From JABFXX01 sp964419605 (GTDB lineage: Bacteria; Myxococcota_A; Polyangia; Haliangiales; Haliangiaceae): DNA of 64,000 bases. The notes beneath the pieces are model-generated. The model was not told where the DNA came from and did no database searches. It was given only the letters and a program-made list of their open reading frames with translations. The stretch spans positions 21,329-85,328 of the forward strand of contig CAYQQM010000008.1 of the NCBI GenBank assembly GCA_964419605.1, written 5' to 3'. A program made the position numbers and the translations under genes. Shown in pieces: positions 1-9,025 of the stretch; positions within the stretch are counted from its first letter, which is position 1; the number at the start of each line of letters is the position of its first letter.

Positions 1-1
1 G

Positions 2-607
2 TTAGAGTGGGCGGGTATTTCGCGCGATCAAGTAAAGTCAGGCAACGAAAGTATTTACATATTCCTGATCTGCCTGGTGTTTGTGTATCTGGTTCTCGCT
101 GCACAGTATGAGAGTTTTCGATTGCCATTGGCCGTGATCTTGTCGCTGCCGCCGGGGGTATTTGGTGCACTGGGATTTCTGAAACTCACGGGGCTGGAAA
201 ACAACATCTATACCCATCTCGCGCTGATCATGCTGATCGGACTGTTGGGCAAGAACGCGATTCTGGTGGTCGAATACGCGGAGCTAAAACGAAGGGCAGG
301 GCTCGACGCAGTATCCGCAGTTCTCGAAGCAGCGCGCCAACGCTTGCGTCCGATCATGATGACGTCCCTGGCGTTTATTGTCGGATTGTTGCCCTTAGTA
401 TTCTCTAGCGGCGCCGGCCAGGTTGCAAACCGAACGATTGGCACCGCAGCGGCTGGCGGCATGATGGTCGGGACTTTTCTCGGGGGGCTCCTTGTTCCAG
501 GCCTCTATCTGCTGCTCGTTCAGCGGACGCGCAGTGACGAACCTTCGGCGATGGAAAGCGAGTCTGGAAACGAACCGGCAACCCAAATAGTGGGGGAGGC
601 GGTATGA
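2..607 (+). CDS. RND efflux transporter, C-terminal part (partial at left edge)
   Basis: This is the C-terminal ~200 residues of an AcrB/MexB-type resistance-nodulation-division inner-membrane pump; the rest lies outside the window. The reading frame is open from base 2. The visible part contains the family signature LAAQYESF followed by the last hydrophobic helices, including a GLLGKNAILVVEYA stretch and RLRPIMMTSLAFI, both typical of the C-terminal transmembrane half of HAE-1 pumps. It exports substrates by proton antiport together with a periplasmic adaptor (not in the window) and the outer-membrane channel encoded by the next gene, whose ATG overlaps this stop codon (ATGA at 604-607). Substrate cannot be inferred. 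Confidence 0.93.
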   Translation, partial: LEWAGISRDQVKSGNESIYIFLICLVFVYLVLAAQYESFRLPLAVILSLPPGVFGALGFLKLTGLENNIYTHLALIMLIGLLGKNAILVVEYAELKRRAGLDAVSAVLEAARQRLRPIMMTSLAFIVGLLPLVFSSGAGQVANRTIGTAAAGGMMVGTFLGGLLVPGLYLLLVQRTRSDEPSAMESESGNEPATQIVGEAV

Positions 608-2055
608 TCATGCAAAAGGGTTGGATGGCGCTCATCGCGCTTGTTGCGTGTGCACCGAGTGCAACCGTAGTTGCGCCGAAGCTTGCGATTCCTGGTCAGT
701 ACGCTACGGGCGGCTCGGCAGACGGTATTCGGGTTGTGGACATTTCGTGGCGGGAGTACGTGGGCGACAAACATTTAGTCGCACTCATCGATATGGCCAT
801 CGCCGGCAATCTCGATCTTGCGATGGCGATTTCGCGTGTAGAGCTGGCGCGGGCGGCATTTGCCGCCACGAGTGGCCTGCGATTTCCGCATGTAGATGCG
901 TTCGCTGGTGCTGGCGTGGCACGGGCCGGCGAATATACGGCAGAGGGCGCGGGGAATCGCTCTACAGACATTACAGCCGGGCGTCGCGTTCCTACGATTT
1001 TGCCAAACTTCGAAGTCGCACTGCAGGCGTCGTGGGAGATCGATCTATGGGGTCGGCTCAAGAACCAACGTAGTGCAAGGTTGGCGGAATTTCTCGCTTC
1101 TGTCGAAGGGAGCCGACTGGCGTTTACATCACTGATCTCGGAAGTCGCGATGGCGTACTACGAGCTTGTGGCAAACGATGAAGCGATCACCGTACTTACC
1201 GATGCAGAGCAACGCAGCAGCCAAGCGCTTGAAGTCGTACGTTTGCAAAAGGAGACCGCGCGCACCACTCAACTGGCTGTGTCGCAGTTCGAGGCGGAAC
1301 TGGCGCGAGTTCGCGCCCTGCTCATTGTTGCGAAGCAACGCGTAAGGCTAGCCGAGACTAGTATTGCAACGCTGTTGGGGCGCTTCCCTGCTCCGGTAGC
1401 GCGGAGCACGGCGAGCTTGACTCAACCGTCGCCTATTCGCGTTCGACTCGGCGTTCCGGCCGAACTCGTTGAGCTGCGGCCGGACATTCGCGAAGCCACA
1501 GCCCGGCTTTCGGCAACCAAGTTCGACGCAGAGGCCGCCCGAGCAGCGTTTTTTCCAGGCGTTCGCTTGTCGGCCGCACTTGGTCTGACCGCGTTTCAAC
1601 CGAACCTGTTGTTTTCGCCTAAGTCGCTAGCCTTCGCGGCCGGTGGGGGGATCCTTGCGCCGTTGCTCAATCGTGCAGGGCTGCGGGGCCAGCTCGACGC
1701 AGCGAAGGCCCTCCAGCTACAGGCGATCCATCACTATCAAAAGACGGTGATCGCTGCGTTTGTCGAGGTTGTCGACCATGTTGCTGCGATCGAAGCGGCC
1801 GCAGATCTCATCGAAGTGGTAACGCAGGAAAATGCTGCGCTCAATCAGGCAGCCGCAGCTGCGGGCGAGCTATTTAAAGCAGGCAAAGCTACTTATCTAG
1901 ACATCTTGGTTGCGGAACAGCTTGCACTTCGGGCTCGGCTCGAGGCAATTGAGGTCTACAAACAGCGGCGCGTGCGCGAAATTTCTCTCTACCGCGCATT
2001 GGGTGGCGGTTGGCAAGCGGCTCAACAGAGCACGCCCACTGATCGACGTGGATGA
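604..2055 (+). CDS. TolC/NodT-family outer-membrane efflux lipoprotein
   Basis: This 483-aa protein is an outer-membrane channel of the OprM/NodT class, partner of the RND pump just upstream. The N-terminus is a short signal peptide ending in a lipobox (LVAC near residue 16), so it is a lipoprotein. Two outer membrane efflux repeats follow: the first has SWEIDLWGRLKNQRSA (around residue 145-160), the second has LVELRPDIREATARL and the terminal alanine/glutamine-rich coiled coil with a LDILVAEQLALRARL segment. These are hallmark positions of the family. Start ATG at 604 is fixed by the 4-bp ATGA overlap with the pump gene, indicating translational coupling. Confidence 0.93.
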   Translation: MIMQKGWMALIALVACAPSATVVAPKLAIPGQYATGGSADGIRVVDISWREYVGDKHLVALIDMAIAGNLDLAMAISRVELARAAFAATSGLRFPHVDAFAGAGVARAGEYTAEGAGNRSTDITAGRRVPTILPNFEVALQASWEIDLWGRLKNQRSARLAEFLASVEGSRLAFTSLISEVAMAYYELVANDEAITVLTDAEQRSSQALEVVRLQKETARTTQLAVSQFEAELARVRALLIVAKQRVRLAETSIATLLGRFPAPVARSTASLTQPSPIRVRLGVPAELVELRPDIREATARLSATKFDAEAARAAFFPGVRLSAALGLTAFQPNLLFSPKSLAFAAGGGILAPLLNRAGLRGQLDAAKALQLQAIHHYQKTVIAAFVEVVDHVAAIEAAADLIEVVTQENAALNQAAAAAGELFKAGKATYLDILVAEQLALRARLEAIEVYKQRRVREISLYRALGGGWQAAQQSTPTDRRG

Positions 2056-2125
2056 TTGGTCGTAACCGCTTCATGGCTTCTGCAGCTAAGTTGTCACCGA
2101 ACACGCCGGAAACGGCTTTCGCCTC

Positions 2126-2557
2126 CTACCACTCGCCTTGATTGGACGCCGATGCCCATGGTTCTCGCGGCGCCAGGGCGCCACCGCGTTGCAACAATTC
2201 TACCGAAATGTCGTCCGGGGAGCGGACAAATGCCATCCTGCCATCTCTCGGCGGCCGGCGAATCGGGTAACCGAGCTTCTGAAGGTGTTCGCATGTTGCG
2301 TAGATGTCGTCGACCTCAAACGCCAAATGCCCAAAGTGGCGTCCAACAGAATAGGTGTCCTTCTGGTCCCAGTTATAGGTGAGCTCGAGCTGTGGAGTGT
2401 CCCCCTGATCCTGGCCAGGCACTCCCAAGAACACCAAGGTGTAGCGCCCAGCCTCGTTGTCTTTCCGACGTATCTCGGTCATGCCCAGGCCATCGCAAAA
2501 AAATCGCCGCGCTGCGGGCAGATCGAAAACGCGGATCATCGTGTGTAGGTAACGCAT
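2126..2557 (-). CDS. gloA: Lactoylglutathione lyase (glyoxalase I, VOC family)
   Basis: This 143-aa protein is a single-domain vicinal-oxygen-chelate enzyme that converts the methylglyoxal-glutathione hemithioacetal to S-lactoylglutathione. It begins MRYLHTMIRV, as glyoxalase I proteins do. The four expected metal ligands are present at H5, E58 (QLEL), H77 (HFGHLAF) and E120 (ISVELLQ), which match the E. coli GlxI pattern H5/E56/H74/E122. Length is close to the bacterial norm of 135-145. It is convergent with the upstream efflux operon and sits next to truC. The C-terminal tail after residue 125 is not conserved in the family as far as I can judge. Confidence 0.93.
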   Translation of the reverse strand: MRYLHTMIRVFDLPAARRFFCDGLGMTEIRRKDNEAGRYTLVFLGVPGQDQGDTPQLELTYNWDQKDTYSVGRHFGHLAFEVDDIYATCEHLQKLGYPIRRPPRDGRMAFVRSPDDISVELLQRGGALAPREPWASASNQGEW

Positions 2558-2617
2558 GCGACGAGCATACTAAAAACAGGCGAACGCGTACGGGTGCGAA
2601 CCTCGCTCGTCGAACGG

Positions 2618-3259
2618 CTATGTGAATGCTTTTCCTGCCGCCTCAATCGCCGCTGCGAGGTCTGGGGCGAGCGGGGATTCGATTGCCAGTTCGCCGCCGT
2701 CGGGGTGCGCGACGCGCAATGCGATGCAGTGCAGAGCGAGCCGGTGCAGATTAAAGCGATCGCGGAAGATGCGATTGTGCTCGCCTTTGCCGTAGCGCAC
2801 GTCGCCGATTAGCGGGCACGAAATATGTTTCAAGTGGCGGCGGATCTGATGGAGGCGGCCGGTATGCGGCTGCGCCCGAACGACCGCATACCGCCCGAGG
2901 AGTTGCATCCGCCATACTTCGGTGACTGCGGCGATTCGCGGTCCTCCCGGTCGGCTGGGAATCGGGTGGTCGATCACCAGATGTTCGGGTGGGTGGCCGC
3001 GCGTCACCGCAACATAGGACTTAACGGTCTGCGGCGACGTCCAGGCATCGGAGAATGCACGTGCAGCGTCTCGATCCAGGGCAAACAGGATGGCTCCGGA
3101 TGCCCCTCGGTCCAGGCGGTGCACCGGGTATACGTATGCGCTAACGGCGTCTCGAACGCGCTGTAACAGCGCGTCATCATTGGAGTCCCAGCCCCGATGG
3201 GTTGCCACGCCAGAAGGTTTGTCGACCACTACGCAGCGGTTGTCGCGGTGCAGGATCAC
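2618..3259 (-). CDS. truC: tRNA pseudouridine(65) synthase TruC-like (RluA family)
   Basis: This 213-aa enzyme belongs to the RluA/TruC pseudouridine synthases, which isomerise uridine in RNA. The catalytic motif is HRLDRGASG with aspartate at residue 50. The segment TGRLHQIRRHLKHISCPLIGD and the following GKGEHNR...LHRLALH resemble E. coli TruC more than RluA/C/D, and no N-terminal S4 domain is present, again as in TruC. The start is the ATG giving MILHRDNRCVVVDKPSG, the usual N-terminus. Substrate position (U65 of tRNA) is inferred from family resemblance only. Confidence 0.85.
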   Translation of the reverse strand: MILHRDNRCVVVDKPSGVATHRGWDSNDDALLQRVRDAVSAYVYPVHRLDRGASGAILFALDRDAARAFSDAWTSPQTVKSYVAVTRGHPPEHLVIDHPIPSRPGGPRIAAVTEVWRMQLLGRYAVVRAQPHTGRLHQIRRHLKHISCPLIGDVRYGKGEHNRIFRDRFNLHRLALHCIALRVAHPDGGELAIESPLAPDLAAAIEAAGKAFT

Positions 3260-3348
3260 GGGGAAGGTCCTCGAGTACGGGCCCGGGCGGGGTCCAGAAT
3301 CATGCCGTTATTTTGCCCTGCGGCGCGCGGTGCAGGACCATTTATTTC

Positions 3349-3720
3349 ATGACCAAAGAACGTCGTATTCGCCGCACCGACTCCGCCGCCCTCGCCCTGC
3401 GCTATCAGCTCGACGATTGCTGTCGAGATGGAGACATTCACGCGATGGTGGTCGCCGATCTCGACGGGCTGCCACTCGCGGTTGCGGGCGACGCCTACGC
3501 TTGCGATGAAGTGGCAGCTCGCGTCGTCGTGGCAGGTTCGAAAATCTCTAGCTTTGCGGGCACGGTTCTAGGCGACGGTGGGCACTGGGACGTGCACATG
3601 CAGAAGCTCGATCTCGCCGGCGACGAGTTGGTCATCTGCGCCGTGGGCGGTACCGCTAGCCAGCGGAAACGCCAGATTCAACGAGGCGCGGCGGGCGCCA
3701 TGCGGATCCTTGCTGCGTAG
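3349..3720 (+). CDS. Hypothetical protein, possibly roadblock/LC7-like
   Basis: This 123-aa soluble protein begins MTKERRIRRTDSAALALR. The frame is open further upstream but there it overlaps the 5' end of truC on the other strand, so ATG 3349 is preferred. The pattern of a hydrophobic beta strand (HAMVVADLDGLPLAVAGD), a helix, and a second strand near the end (ELVICAVGG) resembles the small roadblock/LC7 fold, which in myxobacteria is used by MglB-type GTPase regulators. This is a fold-level impression only; no GTPase partner lies next to it. It is transcribed divergently from truC and converges on the nucleotidyltransferase gene. Confidence 0.6.
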   Translation: MTKERRIRRTDSAALALRYQLDDCCRDGDIHAMVVADLDGLPLAVAGDAYACDEVAARVVVAGSKISSFAGTVLGDGGHWDVHMQKLDLAGDELVICAVGGTASQRKRQIQRGAAGAMRILAA

Positions 3721-3739
3721 AGGGCGTTCGACGTACCGC

Positions 3740-4507
3740 TTACACAGCGAGTCGGATCGCGTCGATGCGGGTATCGAATGCCGGCCGTCGGGCAAGTCGA
3801 GCGTTGGCTGCAATCAGATCTTCGACGGTGTCGATCTCAGTCGCATACATGGAGCCGATGTCGACGCCGTACAGAGTACATCCTTCATCGATGATCTGTT
3901 GAAATGACGCTTCGTAATACTCGTTGATAAGACCTTGCTCGGAAACGCGATGCTGCAACGCAGCAAAAAGACGTTTACTTGATGCCGCAGAAAACAATTC
4001 AATGCCTACCGACTCGCCCATGGCCGATCGAACCTCGACGTGTTTGCCAATCGCGAGAATCCGGTCGTGGCCGTCTGCGCTGACCTTGACCTCCTCGAGG
4101 CCGATTTCGCCGACCGAGCGCACCGCGAGGCAGTCCGGGCCGCGCTCTACGAGCTCCTCAACGACGTTTGCGTCAAATACGACGTCGCCATCGAGCAAAA
4201 TAAAGCCATCTGAGTCGACGTGCTCGCGGGTAAGTAGAAGAGAAAACGCGTTGTTGGTGGAGCGAAAATCCGGGTTGGATACATAGGTAACGTCGAGCGT
4301 GGGAAACCACGACGTCACCGCATCGCGCACTAGGTGCTCGAGGTAGCCTGTGCCGATGACGAACTCGTCGAATCCGCATCGCAACAGGTTGGTAATAGAA
4401 CGCCGTAGAATCGGAACCCCTCCAACGGGGAGCAGCGTCTTGGGGGTGTCGTCTGAATAGGGTCTGAGTCGCGTGGCGCAACCGGCGGCTAGAATCACGG
4501 CTTTCAT
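3740..4507 (-). CDS. Nucleotidyltransferase of the sugar/choline-phosphate (LicC-like) type
   Basis: This 255-aa protein begins MKAVILAAGCATRLRPYSDD followed by PKTLLPVGGVPIL, the N-terminal signature of NTP_transferase enzymes that couple an NTP to a sugar- or alcohol-phosphate. LLDGDVVFD near residue 105 supplies the metal-binding aspartate. A late NEYYEASFQQII and DTVEDLIAAN pattern is typical of the phosphocholine/inositol-phosphate cytidylyltransferase branch. An unusual point is alanine instead of the second glycine in the G-x-G-x-R loop (GCATR). It is divergent from a CDP-alcohol phosphatidyltransferase, which suggests that it makes the CDP-activated head group for that enzyme (inference). 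Confidence 0.83.
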   Translation of the reverse strand: MKAVILAAGCATRLRPYSDDTPKTLLPVGGVPILRRSITNLLRCGFDEFVIGTGYLEHLVRDAVTSWFPTLDVTYVSNPDFRSTNNAFSLLLTREHVDSDGFILLDGDVVFDANVVEELVERGPDCLAVRSVGEIGLEEVKVSADGHDRILAIGKHVEVRSAMGESVGIELFSAASSKRLFAALQHRVSEQGLINEYYEASFQQIIDEGCTLYGVDIGSMYATEIDTVEDLIAANARLARRPAFDTRIDAIRLAV

Positions 4508-4663
4508 GTGGAAAGCATCTCCTGCAAGCCATGTGCGCTTGAAGATTCAGCTATTTGGCGGCGGTAGCTGTCAAAAGTTAAACAGGTTTGGGACCGTGGG
4601 GCGGGGGAGCGACAAATTCTTGTCACTGGCGGACTGCGCTGGGTTCGTTGTAGAGGTAACGCG

Positions 4664-5977
4664 TTGCCTGACTTGGATGCAATTGTGCTGGCTGACCAGC
4701 CGGAGGCGCGGCATCGGATCGCCGGCCTGAGCATTCGCGAACGCGCGGTACGAGTGGCCCGCCGCGTAGGTGCCCGCCGCGTGCACGTGATCGAGAGTGC
4801 TGCTGATCGGGCTACCCTGGTCGCGTGGAGGGGGCCTAGCACCCACCCCGTGCTCGTCATTCGCGCGGATCAATTGGTTCATACGCCGCTGGTGCAGCCG
4901 CTGATCGGGTCGCTGCCTCCCGATGGCATCGCGATGGCGGTCGTTCCCGACGTGCCGGCAGTTGAGGATCTGCCCGCCGGGAGCTATGCAGGGGCATTCG
5001 TCGCGACGGGGACCGCAGCGAATGCGGTGGTGGCTTCGATTGCGGCTGGCGCCAGCGATGGTTCTCTCGTTGCGGCCGCGGTTCCGATTCCTCACGGCGC
5101 GGTTGCCCGTGCTCCGGTGGCAACCGAGGAGCAGCGCAGAACGGCGCATCGCTTGCTCTACAGCACCCTGGTCAAGGCGCAAGACAACGCGATCACGCGA
5201 TATCTGTATCGACCGGTGTCGTTTCCCCTGACGCGCCTGCTGGTGTGGACGCCGATTACGCCGAATCAAGTATCGTACATCGTAGCTGCGCTGGTCGCAC
5301 TGGGATGTTGGCTAACCGCTCATGGCAGCATGTCCGCCGCGCTGGCGGGAACGGTCGTTGTTCTGGTCGCTTCGTACGTCGACTGCTGTGACGGTGAAAT
5401 TGCCCGAGTAAAACTTCTGTCGTCCAAGTTTGGCGCATGGCTCGACACGATTGTCGATGAGCTGGCGTCCGTGGGGTACATGGTTGCGCTCGGCTGGCAC
5501 TGCCGTTTGCACTATGGGCCGCTACGTCTTGCCAATGGCGACGCCGATTTGTGGTGCATAGCGATCGCGGTCGGGGTTGTGACCTACGCGTGGAGTATCT
5601 ACTGCGTCTACTACAATATTATCGTCGCTGTCGGGTCGGCGAACAGTCAGGACTACGCCGCCAGGTTTGAGCTTTGTCCCGGAGCAAACCCGACCTCTGT
5701 GCGCCTGGTTCCGTCGTCGAGTTCGGCGAAGGCCCGTACGCGAAAACTGCCGGGGTGGGTAGAATGGTTTGCGACGTATGCGCCGTACGTTGTTCGTCGC
5801 GATTTTATCTCGTGGGTAACCGTTGCCCTCGCTGCACTTCATTTGACGCGCGTGAGTTTTGCCGGGCTTGTGCTCGGCGGAATGGCTACCGCGGCGATCC
5901 TTGCGATCGATCATCTCAGGCTGCGCGGCCTGCGGCGGGACGCACTGCGCCGTGGGTTCACGATCGACAGGCCGTGA
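4664..5977 (+). CDS. CDP-alcohol phosphatidyltransferase with degenerate nucleotidyltransferase N-terminus
   Basis: This 437-aa membrane enzyme has the complete CDP-alcohol phosphotransferase motif D-x2-D-G-x2-A-R-x8-G-x3-D-x3-D at residues 240-265 (DCCDGEIAR ... G257, D261, D265), followed by several hydrophobic helices. Residues 1-150 look like a reduced nucleotidyltransferase domain (VLVIRADQLVHTPLV) lacking the glycine-rich loop. This order resembles bifunctional IPCT-DIPPS enzymes that join a CDP-polyol with a polyol phosphate. The start codon is a TTG at 4664; no better ATG or GTG keeps the domain. It is divergent from the stand-alone nucleotidyltransferase, so the missing activating step may be supplied there. 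The product could be an inositol-type phospholipid or phosphodiester solute; this cannot be decided from sequence. Confidence 0.82.
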   Translation: MPDLDAIVLADQPEARHRIAGLSIRERAVRVARRVGARRVHVIESAADRATLVAWRGPSTHPVLVIRADQLVHTPLVQPLIGSLPPDGIAMAVVPDVPAVEDLPAGSYAGAFVATGTAANAVVASIAAGASDGSLVAAAVPIPHGAVARAPVATEEQRRTAHRLLYSTLVKAQDNAITRYLYRPVSFPLTRLLVWTPITPNQVSYIVAALVALGCWLTAHGSMSAALAGTVVVLVASYVDCCDGEIARVKLLSSKFGAWLDTIVDELASVGYMVALGWHCRLHYGPLRLANGDADLWCIAIAVGVVTYAWSIYCVYYNIIVAVGSANSQDYAARFELCPGANPTSVRLVPSSSSAKARTRKLPGWVEWFATYAPYVVRRDFISWVTVALAALHLTRVSFAGLVLGGMATAAILAIDHLRLRGLRRDALRRGFTIDRP

Positions 5978-5983
5978 GCCGTC

Positions 5984-6469
5984 CTATTCGATTCGTTTGA
6001 TGATGTGAAAGCCAAAGTCGGACTCCACGACACCAACCTCACCCGTCGTTAACCGAAGACCGAGTTGCCTGAACTCGATCACCAGCTGAGCGTCCGGAGA
6101 GACTCGATAGGCCTTGCCGGATGCGGCGCTGCCAGGGTCCTCGGACCACTGCTTCATCAGCGCATCGAAGTCGGCGCCGCCCCGGAGTTGGTCCAGCAGC
6201 GTGCGAATTTGAGCTTCGGCTTCGTCTTTGGTGCGCTTGTCAGCGCGCGGATCATGGGGCTGGAGCGTGTTCCACCCAATGAGGATGTGCTTAACCTGGG
6301 CGACATTGGTGTTGGGCTCGCGTGCCAGGATGTCGGCGCTGATAACTCCGGCGGCCCGCGGCGATGCCTCGTTCGCTTGACTCGCGGTGGATGTCGTTCC
6401 GCGCGGTGCGCCGCCGCACGAAATCAGGAACGCTGCGACGAAAGCGGCAAACATGGACGCTCGGTTCAT
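5984..6469 (-). CDS. Parvulin-type peptidylprolyl isomerase lipoprotein
   Basis: This 161-aa protein has a signal peptide with a lipobox (LISC, cysteine 18) and a parvulin rotamase domain: VKHILIGW, then GGADFDALMKQWSEDPGSAASG, and GEVGVVESDFGFHIIKRIE at the very end. These are the conserved strands and the final His-x-Ile strand of PpiC/SurA-type isomerases. It would assist folding of exported proteins at the inner or outer membrane. Convergent with the phosphatidyltransferase gene, six bases away. Confidence 0.88.
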   Translation of the reverse strand: MNRASMFAAFVAAFLISCGGAPRGTTSTASQANEASPRAAGVISADILAREPNTNVAQVKHILIGWNTLQPHDPRADKRTKDEAEAQIRTLLDQLRGGADFDALMKQWSEDPGSAASGKAYRVSPDAQLVIEFRQLGLRLTTGEVGVVESDFGFHIIKRIE

Positions 6470-6643
6470 TCCGCCAAGCTAGCGCAACGGAGCTGCGGTG
6501 CGCCAATGGCAGAGGCCGATATCGCGCTGGAAAGCTGGTGGTGACTCTGCCGCCGCGACTCTGATACCTGATGTCCAACGGTTCCGAATTTCCTCCAACC
6601 ACTGCGTTTCTGGAATCGTGGATCACGAACTGCGCGACCCTGC

Positions 6644-8995
6644 TTAGTGGCTGTCGGGCTTGGCAGCCTCCCAATCTCGAAATCGTTGCAGAACGCTCCC
6701 GACTAGCCGCTGCGCTTCTCGACTCGTGAAAATTTTATCGTGTGCGAGAGCGGCATCGGAATAATGGAACTCAGCGTCTAGCCACTCTCCATTGGAGGCT
6801 GCCTGAGCCTTTTTTTGGTCTGCCAATTGCAAATTCGTTGTGGCGATCTGCTCGACGGGAAATGCCAACGCCAGTCTCGCTGCCACCGCAAGATCTTCCG
6901 GCGTCATGTCGCGGCGACCTAGCTTGGCGGTATCAATGATGTGTTGGGGAACCGGAAGTGACGAAGCGTCTGCGCCAGGAACCCCACGCCCATACTGGAC
7001 AAAATAGTGCGTCATTAAATATGCATGGTAAAAATGCTGCCCAAGCGCGGCTAGCGCAGCCAGCACGTGCGGCCAGTTCCTATCGGACGTGGATGGATCG
7101 CTTAGCAAGGCTCTAGCTAGCGTGCCCGTCCACTTTGTTACTAAGACTCGATTGTAGTCCGCGTCCTCGAGTTTGGGTAGGGGAACTCCATATCTCGTCA
7201 GTTCTCTTGTTATCAATGCGACAAGACGATGAAAGCGTTGCTGTTCGTTTAGCTCCGGCCACTCGAATCGCAGCCAATCCGCTCCGCTAAAATAGTCGTT
7301 GCTGAGAATAAATTGTCCGTGTTGCCGCGGCTGGACCGCAGGCACATGTTGGTGGGTTACGGCATAAAACCGCGCTTCTGCTCGGTGGCCGGCCTCAAAT
7401 TGCGATGCAGTGATCTCCGGCTGAACGGCCTGAAACTGGTCGTTGATATCCAGCAACGTATGGTTCAATGACCTTCGAACAGCTCCTGTCGGATCTGGGT
7501 TTTGCCGCTGGTTGTCCAATTTAGGCAACAGATCTTGAGCCAGGGATGCAACACGCCGACGTTCCATAAGGCGTTGCACTTGGGCAGCACTCGTGACGAC
7601 GGATCCCAGTCCAGCGCGTTCCGCGGCTTGGATCACCTGGTCGGAACTACCGTCGACTAGGTGACGCAATTCGGGATCATGCACCGCTACAACGGTCATA
7701 TCAAATTGATGCACCAGCCGGCATATCAATTCTCCAAACTCGAAACACTGCCTTCCCCAGTCCACATGGTCGCCAACGCTGCTATGCGGCAGAAGAATCG
7801 TTGAGAGATCTCCGATGATTAACTCTCCTGCTTCTGGAGGTAACAAATCGACCTTGAATTGATCAATTCCGTGTAATGCTAGTTCGCTCTCTAGCAATAG
7901 TCGGTAGGCCCGAAGGCGCGCAGCCGGATTCAGCCGTTTCCATCGATCTCTTAGTTTCGCCACTGATTCGTAGAACTTTGGCGATGGCTCGATGACATCG
8001 CGATCGGCAAGGACGCTCGGCAGATTTGGGCTCAACTCCGGTTCGGGCGAACCGCCCATTATTTTGAGGATATCCCCATTGGGAGAATTAGGGAGTCGTA
8101 TTCCCTCAAACCGGTCGGTGAGAAAAAGCCCACCCGAAGTAAACCACGGCAGTTTTTGTCTGAGCTGGTCCATCACAGCGGAACTTGGTGCCTGAAGTGA
8201 TACCCGACCGTCCCGCTCGGAAGGCTTGAGAAAACGAAATCCCTCGGCCGTAGTCGCCATATCTAGGACGTTGCTCTCGCGAGTACCGGTCGCGCTAAGC
8301 TGGTCAAGCTGGGTTGCCGCCTCACCCTCAGCGTTGTTTTTTTTTCGAGGTGAACGACGCAGTCCAACTGCCGCGACACAGCCTTCCCGGATGAGGTTTC
8401 TCGCGCCATCGATGGCCTTTAGGTTGCCACCCGCATTCAAGGCCTTCGCAATCCCGTCGCTAAGTTTCGTTACTGCAGTCGCGAGCCTATCTGCAGTTAG
8501 GTAGCCTGCGATGCCAGCCGCCAGCAACGAGGCAACCATCGGAGTTAACGTGCCGGCGGCCAGGGCCGCCCAAAGTGGGTACAATCCAGCCGCTGCACTG
8601 CCAATTAGAATGCCAAAGACGATTTGAGCAGCGGTGTCCGTCCATGGAATGGCTCTCCACAAGTCGTAGATCGCCTGCGCAATGACCTGCGATTGCGTCG
8701 GCCATGAACCCTGCTCAGCACTCGGGTCTGGGCGCTCTACCTCGTGATTGGCCCTCCGGTTGCTGGAGCCGGCAGAAACGAGTTGCGAATAAGGCGAGCG
8801 GCCGGTCAAAAGCGAGCTACTTCCGTCGTCGGGCCATACACCACCATTCTGCCGCATAAATGCCACAAGCGTCGTTAGCTCTGCCGATCCGCTCTGGCTG
8901 TGGTTGCCGGATTGCGGCTCGAACCCGGCTTTGTCAGCAACGACCTCGCCTGCGAATCGAAGCGACCTGTACAAGGGCGCATAGACAAACGGCAT
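6644..8995 (-). CDS. Large unknown protein with central glycine-rich hydrophobic segment
   Basis: I do not recognise this 783-aa protein. Residues 1-115 are polar and Ser/Gly/Gln-rich. A long hydrophobic Gly/Ala-rich stretch near residues 125-185 (QIVFGILIGSAAAGLYPL ... ASLLAAGIAGYL) could insert in membranes, with a glycine-zipper look. It is followed by a Lys/Arg-rich patch (RRSPRKKNN) and a long predicted-soluble C-terminal part rich in Leu, His and Arg with no catalytic motif I can name. The layout of polar leader, hydrophobic hinge and large C-terminus is similar to many secreted toxins, but that is only an analogy. Base composition looks more AT-rich than its neighbours, which hints at transfer. 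No partner gene is attached; a tRNA T-arm-like fragment lies just upstream. Confidence 0.7.
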   Translation of the reverse strand: MPFVYAPLYRSLRFAGEVVADKAGFEPQSGNHSQSGSAELTTLVAFMRQNGGVWPDDGSSSLLTGRSPYSQLVSAGSSNRRANHEVERPDPSAEQGSWPTQSQVIAQAIYDLWRAIPWTDTAAQIVFGILIGSAAAGLYPLWAALAAGTLTPMVASLLAAGIAGYLTADRLATAVTKLSDGIAKALNAGGNLKAIDGARNLIREGCVAAVGLRRSPRKKNNAEGEAATQLDQLSATGTRESNVLDMATTAEGFRFLKPSERDGRVSLQAPSSAVMDQLRQKLPWFTSGGLFLTDRFEGIRLPNSPNGDILKIMGGSPEPELSPNLPSVLADRDVIEPSPKFYESVAKLRDRWKRLNPAARLRAYRLLLESELALHGIDQFKVDLLPPEAGELIIGDLSTILLPHSSVGDHVDWGRQCFEFGELICRLVHQFDMTVVAVHDPELRHLVDGSSDQVIQAAERAGLGSVVTSAAQVQRLMERRRVASLAQDLLPKLDNQRQNPDPTGAVRRSLNHTLLDINDQFQAVQPEITASQFEAGHRAEARFYAVTHQHVPAVQPRQHGQFILSNDYFSGADWLRFEWPELNEQQRFHRLVALITRELTRYGVPLPKLEDADYNRVLVTKWTGTLARALLSDPSTSDRNWPHVLAALAALGQHFYHAYLMTHYFVQYGRGVPGADASSLPVPQHIIDTAKLGRRDMTPEDLAVAARLALAFPVEQIATTNLQLADQKKAQAASNGEWLDAEFHYSDAALAHDKIFTSREAQRLVGSVLQRFRDWEAAKPDSH

Positions 8996-9025
8996 AAACG
9001 GTTCCTACCGCGCGTATGTAGCACA

